In this document: piece after piece, positions 34,837 to 43,610 of the stretch | Numbering within the stretch: the first letter of the stretch is position 1 | How the letters are laid out: each line of letters starts with the position of its first letter | NCBI RefSeq assembly: GCF_900492205.1 | Contig: NZ_UEYQ01000002.1 | Span: forward strand, 124,001 to 188,000 | From: Ciceribacter sp. T2.26MG-112.2 | Lineage (GTDB): Bacteria > Pseudomonadota > Alphaproteobacteria > Rhizobiales > Rhizobiaceae | Length of the DNA: 64,000 nt | Direction of reading: 5' to 3' | Translations under genes and position numbers: made by a program | Notes under the pieces: generated by a model | Told to the model about the DNA's origin: nothing | The model's input: only the letters and a program-made list of their open reading frames with translations | Database searches by the model: none

Positions 34837-35741
34837 TGCTCGCCGTCCTGATCCTCACCTATAACGAACAGCTTCATATCGCCCGGGCGATCGACAGTGT
34901 CTCCTCCTTCGCGGGTCAGATATTCGTCATCGATTCTTTCTCCACCGACCAGACCGTGGAGATCGCCCGTTCGCTTGGCGCGAAGGTCCTGCAAAATCCG
35001 TTCGTCAACCAGGCCAGGCAATTCCAGTGGGGGCTCGACCACGCGCCGATCCGTTGCGACTGGGTGATGCGGCTCGATGCCGATGAGGTCATCGAGCCGG
35101 AACTGGCGCGCGAGATCGGCGAAAAGCTGCCGAAGCTCGGCCCGGACGTCGCGGGCGTCAATCTGAAGCGCAAGCATATCTTCCTCGATCGCTTCATTCG
35201 CCATGGAGGGCGCTATCCGCTCATCCTGACACGCATCTGGCGGCGCGGACAGGGACGCGTCGAAGACCGGTGGATGGACGAGCACGTGATCGTGCAGGGT
35301 GGGCGGACCGTGCTGTTCGACAATCCATTCAGCGACCACAATCTGCATGATCTCGGCTATTTCACCGACAAGCACAACAAATATGCGACCCGTGAGGCGG
35401 TCGATGTGCTCAATCGGCGCTATCGCCTGTTTGCCGAAGATGCGGGGCCGACGCGCGAGGGCAGTTCGTTGCAGGCCGCGGTGAAGCGCCTGATCAAGGA
35501 AAGAATCTACAACCGGATTCCCTTCCAGATTTCCACGCTCGGATATTTTCTCTTTCGCTATCTGCTCCAGCTCGGCTTTCTCGATGGCCGCGAGGGGCTG
35601 ATCTACCATTTCCTGCAGGGCTACTGGTATCGCTTCCTGGTCGGCGCCAAGGTGCTGGAATTCGACCGGGCGATCCGCCACCTGCAAAGCGCGGACGAGA
35701 AGCGTCAAGCTCTCGCCCGCCTAACAGGGCTTGCGCTTTAG
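34836..35741 (+). CDS. Glycosyltransferase family 2 (WaaE/KdtX-like)
   Basis: A 301-residue GT-A enzyme. It begins LAVLILTYNEQLHIARAID, has FVIDSFSTDQTVEIA near residue 30 and the metal-binding DXD in MRLDADEVIEPEL near 73. The overall form matches the WaaE/KdtX type of glucosyltransferase, with a C-terminal amphipathic part near residues 225-270 (FLFRYLLQLGFLDGREG) for membrane contact. Its ATG overlaps the methyltransferase stop by one base. It is the last gene of the plus-strand polysaccharide cluster. Confidence 0.9.
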   Translation: MLAVLILTYNEQLHIARAIDSVSSFAGQIFVIDSFSTDQTVEIARSLGAKVLQNPFVNQARQFQWGLDHAPIRCDWVMRLDADEVIEPELAREIGEKLPKLGPDVAGVNLKRKHIFLDRFIRHGGRYPLILTRIWRRGQGRVEDRWMDEHVIVQGGRTVLFDNPFSDHNLHDLGYFTDKHNKYATREAVDVLNRRYRLFAEDAGPTREGSSLQAAVKRLIKERIYNRIPFQISTLGYFLFRYLLQLGFLDGREGLIYHFLQGYWYRFLVGAKVLEFDRAIRHLQSADEKRQALARLTGLAL

Positions 35742-35810
35742 GCCGGTCCGTAGACTTGCCTCGACAGGAGTGCGCAACGATCACCCGGCCTGGCCGGTGC
35801 TGTCGTCGCG

Positions 35811-37436
35811 TCAGAAGCCCAGCGCATCCAGCCTTTCCACGATCGCGGCCGCGACGGCGTTCATCGCCGCAAGGGTCAGGTGGGTTCCGTCCGCCTGCAG
35901 GCAGGACGGCGGGATGAGGCCGGCGGCGACCTCGGCGATGTCTTCGGCCGATCCGGTCGCGAGCCCCTGAAGCGTCGGATGGGGGTCGAAATAGCGGTCA
36001 CCGAAGCGCAACGCGAGCCAGTCGTTGCGTTGATGGGTTGCGGCGATCTTGTCGGTGCCGCTATTGGTCCGCCGGCCGGAGCCTATGAAAATGTGCCGAG
36101 ATACCAGAGAGGCCATCTGCTCGACCGCCGCCTGGTCCGCCGCCAGGGACGCGCCGTTCGCATCGCCGTCCCAATGAACCAGTCCGCAGCCGTGAAGGCC
36201 GGGAGCGGCCAGCATTGCTGCCAGCTGCGCCGCAAGATCGCTGCCGCCGATACCGGTCGAGACGACCTGGCGGCTGGCGCCTGTCGTCTTGACAGCCGCC
36301 GCAAGGGCAACGCCGCCGGTGCCGCTGACATAGCTGTCGCCAACCGTCCAAAGAACGCGCGGCGGTGCATATTCATGCGCGAACAGGGCGACCGAGAGGA
36401 TTTCGCCGGTCCATTCCTCGCCGGGCGTCGGCGACGCGCCGAGCCTGACCCAGCAGGCACCGGCAGGGGTGAAGGCCGCGTCCTGGCCGTAGAGATTGAC
36501 GTCATCGAGCGCGACCAGATAGCGGGCCGCGCCATCGCTCGAAATATGCAGCCTGTGCTCGGCGTCGAGCGTGACAAGGCCGGCGGCGATCACATGGTTG
36601 ATCTGGTTGACGCCATTGGCGTCGGCCACGACGGTGATCGTGCCGTCCGGGTTCAGCGCGGCACGGTAGCGATTGCGCGCGCCGTCGTCGTCGAAGGAGA
36701 AAAGCACCCCGGCGGAAGCCGGCAGGGTGGCGGGTGTGCGAAAGGTGATGACGGCGGCAAAGGCGGGTGTTGAAAACCCTCTAAACGCAAGGGCCTCCCT
36801 GATCGAGAAATCGTCGCCATAGACCGTGCCGTTTGGACCGGATGCCGTGCGCAGGCCCAGATAGTGCGTTGTACCTTCGCCGGCGAAGGTTCTTGTCGCG
36901 ACGAGGGGACTGGTCGTCGCATTGGCGGACATGCCGTTTCCCGGCGGGCTCATGGCCGGGGACCGGGAGGGGAAGGCGAAGACGCTGCTGCTCGCCGTTC
37001 CCTTCCTGTAGGTGGCCTTGGCGCGGTACGCCTTGCCCTGCTGTGTCGCCACCGAAGCGGAACGCACCGTCGCATTGGTTAGGCCCGTACCGCTCATCTC
37101 CAGTTGACCGGCAACGATCGCCGCCGTTGCGCCATTGAGGGCGGTCCAGTCGCCAATGCCGGCGGCGAAGTCTCCGTTTGCCAGGAGTTCCGGCGCCTCG
37201 GGGGCGACGTAGTCGCCGATCCTGCGCGTGCCGCCGGAAGCCACGCCGTCGACGGCCGCGAGGGCCAGGGCCTCCGTCGCAAAGGCTTGGCCATCATACC
37301 AGCCGCGGTTCTTGGCGAGATCCAGATAGAGGATCGGGCGATTGCCGCTGCCGTCCCTCGGGACCCAGGAGGAATTGCCGACACTGACCGATGCGCCCGG
37401 TAGGGCGAGACCGAGACCGATCTTGAATTCATTCAT
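35811..37436 (-). CDS. Modular protein with CBM-like, LamG-like and SGNH-hydrolase domains
   Basis: A 541-residue protein in three parts. About residues 80-215: a CBM4/9-like jelly roll that starts ELLANGDFAAGIGDWTALNG. About 220-355: a concanavalin/LamG-like domain (AVITFRTPATLPASAGVLFSF near 228). About 358-541: an SGNH hydrolase with the nucleophile Ser in VGDSYVSGTGG near 365 and the Asp/His pair in QADGTHLTLAA near 517. The N-terminus (FKIGLGLALPGASVSVG) is not a signal peptide and recalls phage tail or bacteriocin-like proteins, so the route out of the cell is unclear. A deacetylase or esterase acting on the O-acetylated polymer made nearby is a reasonable inference. It follows the beta-helix gene on the same strand. 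Confidence 0.7.
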   Translation of the reverse strand: MNEFKIGLGLALPGASVSVGNSSWVPRDGSGNRPILYLDLAKNRGWYDGQAFATEALALAAVDGVASGGTRRIGDYVAPEAPELLANGDFAAGIGDWTALNGATAAIVAGQLEMSGTGLTNATVRSASVATQQGKAYRAKATYRKGTASSSVFAFPSRSPAMSPPGNGMSANATTSPLVATRTFAGEGTTHYLGLRTASGPNGTVYGDDFSIREALAFRGFSTPAFAAVITFRTPATLPASAGVLFSFDDDGARNRYRAALNPDGTITVVADANGVNQINHVIAAGLVTLDAEHRLHISSDGAARYLVALDDVNLYGQDAAFTPAGACWVRLGASPTPGEEWTGEILSVALFAHEYAPPRVLWTVGDSYVSGTGGVALAAAVKTTGASRQVVSTGIGGSDLAAQLAAMLAAPGLHGCGLVHWDGDANGASLAADQAAVEQMASLVSRHIFIGSGRRTNSGTDKIAATHQRNDWLALRFGDRYFDPHPTLQGLATGSAEDIAEVAAGLIPPSCLQADGTHLTLAAMNAVAAAIVERLDALGF

Positions 37437-37596
37437 GGCTATTTCCCTTTCTGTTTCACGTCTTGAGACGCCGGGACCGACAGGTTCCGGGCCGCTGTTC
37501 GCCCGATTGTACGGGGACGTGGACGAGCGGGGAAAACGCGTGAAGAATTTGTCTGAGGGGGGGATGATGACGTTCGAAGGCGGCTGCCGCCGAGTG

Positions 37597-39774
37597 TCAA
37601 GGGCGTTTCAGTGGGACCTGAACATGGCGCATGGCATTGTCGCGGAGGATGAGCTCATCTACGCCCGGGCCGACCTCGATGCCGATGTCCGTGTTCTCGA
37701 TCCGATTCTGCTCGATCAGCACGCCGCGCACCGCCGGGATGGCGGCCGAGCCGCCGTTGACGCGAATGCTCGAGGCGGCGCGCAGCCTGTTGTCCCGGAT
37801 CACCAGGCCGAAGGTCAGCAGCGTGTCGTTGCCCTTGAACTGCCGGCCGATCCCGGCGATTTCCGCAGATCGCCTGAAACCGGCGGACAGCGTCTCGTTG
37901 CCGAGAAACTGGATGTAGAAGTTCGGCTGCGGATGACGGTAATCGAGGGAAACGGCGGCGAAACCGCTGCTGCGAAGGGAACGGTTACCGGCAAACACAT
38001 GGCCGTGGCCCGTGCCGAAAATCTGGGCGCTGCCGACATCCTCGAATGCGTTGTCGATAATGAGGAAGTTCTCCTGCATCGGCACGATCGTGACCCGTGA
38101 ACTGCCATCCGTCAGGTCCGTGAGATCGCGGTCGAGGGCGATCAGGTCGCCGGTCCGGCCCGTGACGCGGGCGACCGCGCCAAGGCCGCGCCCCTTGAGC
38201 ACGAACAGGCCGGCTCCTTGCCAATTGCGTTCCTTCAGAGTGCCAAGTCCGGCCGGATCGATCCGGATGCGCCCATCCGCCTGCATGGCGATCGGGCCCC
38301 GATAGAAGCCGCCGGGTCCGTCGGATGTCATGGCCTCGCGGTCCCAGGCAAACATGCTCTCGAAGCGGTTGCCGCGCATCAGCACGTTGCGGGCGGAGGA
38401 GCCGACAAGGGTGTTGATGCCGCCGCCCGAGCCCTGCAGATCCGCCCCGATCAGGTGGTTGTTCTCGAACAGGACCCCATCCGGCGCCGCGATGCTGTAC
38501 CAGCCGCGCCGGCCGATGTGGAAGCGGTTGCCGGTGAGGCGGGCACCAAAAGCCCGGGTCAGCACGAAAGGCCGCATCGAGGTAAGCACATCGCAGTCCT
38601 CGACGACGATGTTGCTGCCGGCCAGCAGCAATCCGACGGCACCCGTCTTCGTCCGCTGTCTCATCGCCTCGAGGCGCCGGCCCGGCTCGTCGGGTTCCAG
38701 GCGCCCCATGAAAGACGAAGCACGGATGACCACCGCGCGGATCGTGATGTTACCCCCGTCGACGCCCGTAGGATCGGTGGCGAAGCCACCCTTGATGATG
38801 TGGAAGTGGCGGTCCGCATTGATGGTGAGGTCGGCGATGGAGAAATCGCGGAAACCGCTGACAAGCGCGTCCGGTGGGTTCTCCAAATCCTTCCACATCA
38901 GTGTCACGAGGTCCCGCGACTCGCCCTTCAATGAAACACCGTCCGGGATGGTCAGCGGCCCGCCCAGGCGATAGATTCCGGCGCGCAGCAGAAGCTCTCC
39001 TCCGCCGCGCCGGGCCAGTGCCGAGAGCGCTGCGTTGATGCGGGCGGTATCGTCATTGGTGCGATTGTCGGGATGGCTGCTCGACAACTCCATTTTTGCA
39101 CGGTCGACCGAGGCGGGAGGCAAGACCTCGATCTCGCCGGCATCGCGCCAGGCGGAGGCGTCGCCATGACCGTTCCACAATCGGATCCGGTAGGTGGCAG
39201 CGGAAAGCTTCTCGGGTAGGTGAAATGTCGCCGACCAGATATCCGGCCGCTCCACCGCGATCTCAACTTCGACGTCGTCCCTGCCGGAGGCGGCAAGCCG
39301 GACGACCGCCTTGCCCGTTATGGCGATGTTGCGCCCCGACAGACGCAGCCAGCCGCCGGGGCTGGCCGCCTTTCCCCTGTCGCCCTGCGCCCAGTAGACA
39401 TCCGGAAGGTTCAACGGGACCACCAGCGCACGGCTCGCTCCGCGGAGCGTGGCGGAAAACACGCCCGGTTCCATATCCGCCGGCACCACGAAGGCGAACG
39501 TGTTGTCGGACCTCGCCAGTACCTGCGCCGGACGGGCGGCCCGGGCGCCGCTGACCGCACTGCCGCTTGTGTCGGGGACGCGCGTGATATCGACCGTCTC
39601 GAACCCCGCAAGGTCGATGCCGGTCATCTGTACGGTCTGGCCGGGCTTGACCGGATCGCTGGCCCAAAAAATGGCCGGCTCGGCACAAATGTCATGGGCA
39701 GGAAGAAGCCAAGCCACGGCGATCAGAACCGCCGGAAGAAGCCGGCGCCGGCGTGAGATGATTCCATGTGGCAT
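37597..39774 (-). CDS. Secreted right-handed parallel beta-helix protein (polysaccharide lyase/hydrolase-like)
   Basis: A 725-residue exported protein. The signal peptide covers residues 1-31 (RRRRLLPAVLIAVAWLLPA, ending DICA). Two beta-sandwich regions follow to about residue 220 (KPGQTVQMTGIDLAGFETVD near 42). From about 235 the pectate-lyase-superfamily pattern appears (NDDTARINAALSALARRGGGEL) with many parallel beta-helix coils such as NITIRAVVIRAS, NIVVEDCDVLTS and NRIENTDIGIEV. Proteins of this form cleave or epimerise extracellular polysaccharides. The ATG at 39774 is chosen because AAGGAG lies 6 bases upstream; longer forms at 39780, 39798 or 39864 are unlikely. It is convergent with the polysaccharide cluster, with the SGNH gene downstream. 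Confidence 0.82.
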   Translation of the reverse strand: MPHGIISRRRRLLPAVLIAVAWLLPAHDICAEPAIFWASDPVKPGQTVQMTGIDLAGFETVDITRVPDTSGSAVSGARAARPAQVLARSDNTFAFVVPADMEPGVFSATLRGASRALVVPLNLPDVYWAQGDRGKAASPGGWLRLSGRNIAITGKAVVRLAASGRDDVEVEIAVERPDIWSATFHLPEKLSAATYRIRLWNGHGDASAWRDAGEIEVLPPASVDRAKMELSSSHPDNRTNDDTARINAALSALARRGGGELLLRAGIYRLGGPLTIPDGVSLKGESRDLVTLMWKDLENPPDALVSGFRDFSIADLTINADRHFHIIKGGFATDPTGVDGGNITIRAVVIRASSFMGRLEPDEPGRRLEAMRQRTKTGAVGLLLAGSNIVVEDCDVLTSMRPFVLTRAFGARLTGNRFHIGRRGWYSIAAPDGVLFENNHLIGADLQGSGGGINTLVGSSARNVLMRGNRFESMFAWDREAMTSDGPGGFYRGPIAMQADGRIRIDPAGLGTLKERNWQGAGLFVLKGRGLGAVARVTGRTGDLIALDRDLTDLTDGSSRVTIVPMQENFLIIDNAFEDVGSAQIFGTGHGHVFAGNRSLRSSGFAAVSLDYRHPQPNFYIQFLGNETLSAGFRRSAEIAGIGRQFKGNDTLLTFGLVIRDNRLRAASSIRVNGGSAAIPAVRGVLIEQNRIENTDIGIEVGPGVDELILRDNAMRHVQVPLKRP

Positions 39775-39846
39775 GGGCATCTCCTTCTTGCGCGCCATGC
39801 CGGCGCCGATCTGTCGAAGGGGTACTTCGTTCAGACTGACACCGTG

Positions 39847-39865
39847 TTTGTTGCGCTGCAACAAA
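39847..39865. promoter_or_regulatory. Perfect palindrome upstream of the beta-helix gene
   Basis: TTTGTTGC-GCT-GCAACAAA has 8-base arms around 3 bases, 73-91 bases before the start of the beta-helix gene. An A-run follows on the plus strand, so on the minus strand the T-run comes before the stem, and it is not a terminator for the gal operon. It is best read as an operator. The core TTGC-N3-GCAA occurs also at 24508-24518 before gmd. The rest of the 213-base gap (39775-39987) holds no gene. Confidence 0.5.
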
Positions 39866-39987
39866 AAAACCGATGCAACCGCCGCGAAGGGACGGAATCA
39901 TGGACAAGGAGACGGGCGACTGACTTTGCGATCTGTGCGCGGCGGGACGAAACCGCGAGACGGGCCCAAAGTGTGGTGGCTCGGGAC

Positions 39988-41070
39988 CTAGGTGGTGGAC
40001 GGCGCGGGGGCCGGAAAGACCCGGCCGTCGAACAGTTTTCGCGCCGTCCGCAAGGTGCCGATGCCGGTAATCTCTCCGGCCGGCCCGCGCTCGACCAGGA
40101 CTTCGGCTGCCCCCGTCGGATGTTCGATGCAGAAACGTCCGTCGGCGGGGATCTCAGCCATTTCCGCAGCGACCGATCCTTCCAGCGTGCAGGCGGTGGC
40201 GACACTGACGGCGGCAAAGACGCCGATGAAGGCGTGGCAGCGGTGCGGAATGAAGCTGCGGGTGCCGATCGTCCCGCCATTGCGTGACCGAGAGACCAGG
40301 GTCATCTTGGGCACGGAACTCTCCCTCACATCGCCAAGCTTCATCAGCGGCCCGGCTTGAAGACGGATCGCCTCGAGCCGTGCCTTGAGCGCGTTGTCGC
40401 CATCCAGATCCTCACGGCTTTCCTCGCCGGTCAGGCCGAAATCGGCGGCGCGCAGGATGACGATCGGCATGCCGTTGTCGATCAATGTGCAGTCGACGCC
40501 GTCGATCACGTCGCGGGCTCGGCCGGTCGGCAGAAGCGCGCCGCACATCGAGCCCTCGGTATTCTGGAAGAACAGCGGTACCGGCGCATGGCGTCCGGGA
40601 ACGCCGTCGATCCGCGCATCTCCCTGATAGGTGACCCGGCCGTCCGGCGTGGCGACCTGGGCGAGCGACACTTCGCCGGTGTTGAGCATGTGGATGCGCA
40701 CCGGCGTGGTGCCGTCTTGCGCCTTGACCAGCCCGCGTTCAATGGCCGCGGGGCCGACGGCGGCCAGGATATTGCCGCAGCCCTGGGCATCGGTCACGAT
40801 CGCCTGGTCGACGAAGACCTGGAGGAAGAGATAGTCGACATCGGCGTCAGGCCGGGAGGAGGGCGACAGGATCGCCGCCTTGGAGGTCAGCGGATCGGCG
40901 CCGCCGATGCCGTCGATCTGGCGCGCGTCCGGCGATCCCAGAATGCGCAGCAGCAGCGCATCGCGCTTCGGCGGATCGGAAGGCAGGTCGGAAGCCAGAA
41001 AGACCGCGCCCTTGGACGTGCCGCCGCGCATCCACAGGCAGGGAATGCCGTCGGCATAGTCCTCAGACAT
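39988..41070 (-). CDS. galD: 4-oxalomesaconate tautomerase (PrpF family)
   Basis: A 360-residue cytoplasmic isomerase of the PrpF/diaminopimelate-epimerase-like fold. It has [17 protein letters not shown] near residue 14 and [20 protein letters not shown] near 93, with the catalytic Cys in GCGN; a second Cys is in [16 protein letters not shown] near 171. These are hallmarks of GalD, which converts the keto form of 4-oxalomesaconate to the enol form in gallate degradation. It overlaps galC by 8 bases and lies with galB and a ring-cleavage enzyme, which supports GalD over other PrpF-like functions. Confidence 0.88.
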   Translation of the reverse strand: MSEDYADGIPCLWMRGGTSKGAVFLASDLPSDPPKRDALLLRILGSPDARQIDGIGGADPLTSKAAILSPSSRPDADVDYLFLQVFVDQAIVTDAQGCGNILAAVGPAAIERGLVKAQDGTTPVRIHMLNTGEVSLAQVATPDGRVTYQGDARIDGVPGRHAPVPLFFQNTEGSMCGALLPTGRARDVIDGVDCTLIDNGMPIVILRAADFGLTGEESREDLDGDNALKARLEAIRLQAGPLMKLGDVRESSVPKMTLVSRSRNGGTIGTRSFIPHRCHAFIGVFAAVSVATACTLEGSVAAEMAEIPADGRFCIEHPTGAAEVLVERGPAGEITGIGTLRTARKLFDGRVFPAPAPSTT

Positions 41071-41734
41071 ATTTCAAGCCTTTCTCGGCGAGCCGCTCGC
41101 GCATTGCATAGATGTCGAGTCCGAGTTCGCCGGCGGCGAGCCGCTTGCGCTTCGCCTCTTCCGCTGCGAGGCGCTTGTTCGCTGCTTCAAGCACGCTTGC
41201 AGCCTCGGCACGTTTGACCACCACGACGCCATCGTCATCGGCGACGATCACGTCGCCCGCTTCGATCGCCGCCCCGGCGCAGACCACTTGCACGTTCACC
41301 GAGCCGAGCGTCTCCTTCACTGTCCCCTGGGCTGAAACAGCCTTGGACCAGACCGGGAACTGCATGGAGGTCAGATCGCGGATGTCGCGCACGCCGGCGT
41401 CGATGACGAGGCCGCGGCAACCGCGGGCCTGGGCGGAGGTCGCCAGCAGGTCGCCGAAATAGCCGTTGTCACATGGCGAGGTCGGCGCCAGCACCAGAAT
41501 GTCGCCGGCTTTCAGCTGTTCGATCGCGACGTGCACCATCCAGTTGTCGCCGGGTGGTGCCGAAATGGTCACGGCCGAGCCGGCGATCTGGGCGCCGGCA
41601 TAGATCGGGCGCATGTAGCTTGCCAGCATGCCCTTGCGCCCCTGCGCCTCGTGCACGGTGGCGACGCCTGCGCGTGCGAGGCCGTCGATCACGGCCGGAT
41701 CGGCGCGCTCGATGTTCTGGACGACGACGGCCAT
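41063..41734 (-). CDS. galC: 4-carboxy-4-hydroxy-2-oxoadipate aldolase / oxaloacetate decarboxylase
   Basis: A 223-residue enzyme of the RraA-like fold, matching LigK/GalC/ProA class II aldolases. [12 protein letters not shown] near residue 27, [14 protein letters not shown] near 60, [19 protein letters not shown] near 89 and the Arg-Asp of DAGVRDIRD near 112 match the aldolase. The C-terminal helix is longer than in true RraA, as in LigK. It yields pyruvate and oxaloacetate from 4-carboxy-4-hydroxy-2-oxoadipate, the last step of the gallate/protocatechuate 4,5-pathways. It lies one base from the dioxygenase gene. Confidence 0.9.
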   Translation of the reverse strand: MAVVVQNIERADPAVIDGLARAGVATVHEAQGRKGMLASYMRPIYAGAQIAGSAVTISAPPGDNWMVHVAIEQLKAGDILVLAPTSPCDNGYFGDLLATSAQARGCRGLVIDAGVRDIRDLTSMQFPVWSKAVSAQGTVKETLGSVNVQVVCAGAAIEAGDVIVADDDGVVVVKRAEAASVLEAANKRLAAEEAKRKRLAAGELGLDIYAMRERLAEKGLKYV

Positions 41735-41735
41735 G

Positions 41736-42689
41736 TCAGTGCTCCTTCTTCACCGGCGGAGTGCCGTGGGTGTGGAAAGTGTCGATCGTCTTCAGGCCCC
41801 AGGCCTGGCCCTTCTTGCGGTCGGTCTCTGTCCAGATGACAGGCTCCCAGTCGGGCTGGAGGATGAGACGGGCGCCGGAATTGGCAAGCTCGACGCGGTT
41901 GCCGGCTGGTTCCCAGACATAGAGGAAGAAGGTGCCCTGGACGGCGTGCTTGTGCGGCCCGGTTTCGATATGGACGCCATTCTGCAGGAAGATGTCGGCG
42001 GCCCGCAGGATATCCTCGCGCTGGTCGGTCGCATAGGTGACGTGGTGGAGCCGTCCGACGCCACCGCCATGTTCTTCGGTGCAGGCGAGATCATAGGTCT
42101 TGTTGTTGATGGTGAACCAGCAGCCTCCGATCCGGCCATTGTCGAGCTGGATGATCTCGGTGACGCGACTGCCGAGGCAGGTCTCCATGAAGCGGCGGAA
42201 TTCGGACACGTCGGAGGACAGGAGGTTGAGGTGGTCGAGCCGGCGTGGGGCCGCCCCGGTAAAGGCGGAAGCGGTGTTCTTCAGCGCCGGCACGTCGGCG
42301 CCGGTCGCCTGGTATTTCACCGTGTCCCAGTAGATCTCGAAGACGTGGCCGAACGGGTCCTCGAAGCGGAAGGCCGGGCCATGGCCGAGATCGCCGTCGA
42401 TCCAGCCGTGGACCTTGTATCCCGATGCCTCGATCGCCTTGACGCGCCGCTCCAGCGCTTGCGGGCTGGAGGCGCGATAGGCGATGTGGCCGACGCCGGT
42501 GGAGTGCGACCTGGTCAGCTTCAGCGAGCAGTATTCGTAATCGTCCCAGGCCCTCAGATAAGCCGAGGTCTCGTCCCGGCCGGACAGCTTAAGGCCGTAG
42601 ACGCGGGTGAAGAAGTCGAGGCTTTCCTCGAACTTGTCGGTAAACATCTCGACATGGGCGAGATGGGCGATGTCAAAGCAGGGTTCCAT
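41736..42689 (-). CDS. Type I (VOC-fold) extradiol ring-cleavage dioxygenase
   Basis: A 317-residue two-domain vicinal-oxygen-chelate enzyme similar to catechol 2,3-dioxygenase. The iron ligands are present: His153 (RRLDHLNLL), His216 (GRLHHVTYA) and Glu267 (GNRVELAN), at almost the same positions as in XylE. His248 and Tyr257 also match. The position of XylE His199 reads Tyr199 (NKTYDLAC) by my count, a possible active-site change. It lies between galC and galB, where a gallate dioxygenase would be expected, but known gallate dioxygenases have the unrelated LigB fold. The ATG at 42689 has GGGAG 7 bases upstream; the longer frame is not real. Confidence 0.88.
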   Translation of the reverse strand: MEPCFDIAHLAHVEMFTDKFEESLDFFTRVYGLKLSGRDETSAYLRAWDDYEYCSLKLTRSHSTGVGHIAYRASSPQALERRVKAIEASGYKVHGWIDGDLGHGPAFRFEDPFGHVFEIYWDTVKYQATGADVPALKNTASAFTGAAPRRLDHLNLLSSDVSEFRRFMETCLGSRVTEIIQLDNGRIGGCWFTINNKTYDLACTEEHGGGVGRLHHVTYATDQREDILRAADIFLQNGVHIETGPHKHAVQGTFFLYVWEPAGNRVELANSGARLILQPDWEPVIWTETDRKKGQAWGLKTIDTFHTHGTPPVKKEH

Positions 42690-42703
42690 GGCTCGCTCTC
42701 CCT

Positions 42704-43450
42704 TTAGAGTTCGTCGACGGTGCGCGGGAAAATCGACTGGAAGCCTTCCGCGTACTTGCAGGCCCGGCCGCCGGCCTGGCCGCCGGAATTGCGGGTGAAG
42801 TGGTTGGCGCGGTTGATGGCGACGCGGGTATAGTATTCCCACAAATGCTCCTGGCCTTCCATGCATTCGATGGCGGCGCGCTTCTTCTCCCAGACCGGCG
42901 TGATGTCGAGGAATGTGTCCGGCTTCCAGCCCATCTGTTCGGTCTGGTGCGGTTCGAACAGGTAAAGCTGCGGTGCGCCGAGCACCTTTTCTCCCGGATT
43001 GTGGCCCCAGGCCTGGGCGATCATGCGGCATTCCAGTGCCATCTGGGTCGCATACATATGGTCGGTATTGTAGGGGTCATATTGCGAATGCGACAGCATG
43101 AAGCGCGGCTGTACCTTGCGGATGACATCGACGAGATCGTTCTTGTCGTCGCGGCTGAGCTCCAGAGGATAGTCGCCGAGGTCCATCGAGATGAGCTCAT
43201 GCACGCCGAGGGCTTCCGCAGCGCTTTCGGACTCGGCGCGGCGCGCGGCCTTGACGCGGTCGAGCGTCATGCCCGTTTCCTTCCACAGCTTGGCGCTTTC
43301 GCCGCGCTCGCCGAAGGACAGGCAAACCACCGTGACCTCGTAGCCCATCGCCGCATGCAGGGCGATCGCCCCGCCGCAGCGCCAGACGAAATCGGCCGCA
43401 TGGGCGCTGATCACCAAGGCGGTTTTGGCCGCCGTATTTTCCGTGGACAT
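42704..43450 (-). CDS. galB: 4-oxalomesaconate hydratase (PIG-L family)
   Basis: A 248-residue zinc-dependent enzyme of the PIG-L / LmbE fold, matching GalB of Pseudomonas putida in context and form. The metal site begins SAHAADFVWRCGG (His17 and Asp20), which replaces the usual HPDD of deacetylases as in the GalB branch. FGERGESAKLWKE near residue 47 and SHSQYDPYNTDH near 120 follow, the last giving further His ligands. GalB hydrates 4-oxalomesaconate to 4-carboxy-4-hydroxy-2-oxoadipate, the substrate of galC. It is the first gene of the minus-strand operon and faces the dehydrogenase across 160 bases. Confidence 0.88.
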   Translation of the reverse strand: MSTENTAAKTALVISAHAADFVWRCGGAIALHAAMGYEVTVVCLSFGERGESAKLWKETGMTLDRVKAARRAESESAAEALGVHELISMDLGDYPLELSRDDKNDLVDVIRKVQPRFMLSHSQYDPYNTDHMYATQMALECRMIAQAWGHNPGEKVLGAPQLYLFEPHQTEQMGWKPDTFLDITPVWEKKRAAIECMEGQEHLWEYYTRVAINRANHFTRNSGGQAGGRACKYAEGFQSIFPRTVDEL

Positions 43451-43531
43451 GGATATACCTCCCTGATTTTTCTCTGTCGCTCAATAGGTGCTGCCGCGGT
43501 AGCCGCAGATCAAATCGAAAGGCTGCCAATG

Positions 43532-43556
43532 AGTATAAGTTCAAGCTATAGATACT
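43532..43556. promoter_or_regulatory. Candidate LysR-type operator between galB and the dehydrogenase gene
   Basis: AGTAT at 43532-43536 and ATACT at 43552-43556 form an inverted repeat. Inside it is TATA-N9-TATA and a T-N11-A motif (43536-43548), the usual core of LysR-type binding sites. It lies in the 160-base region from which both gal operons start, and a LysR gene ends the plus-strand operon. No clear -35/-10 pair could be fixed. Confidence 0.5.
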
Positions 43557-43610
43557 GGAATTGATGTGCGGCATTTGCCACAGTCTCCGGCAAAGGGAGA
43601 CGGAAGAGAG

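Noticed and set aside
35742..35810. Terminator between the last glycosyltransferase and the SGNH gene
   Set aside because: Only interrupted CCGG-rich pairings (CACCCGGCC/GGCCGGTG with a bulge and no loop) are seen, with no T-run; not enough to call.
39775..39987. Rho-independent terminator for the gal operon at 39847-39865
   Set aside because: On the minus strand the T-run comes before the stem, not after it, so the palindrome cannot work as a terminator in the direction of the gal genes.
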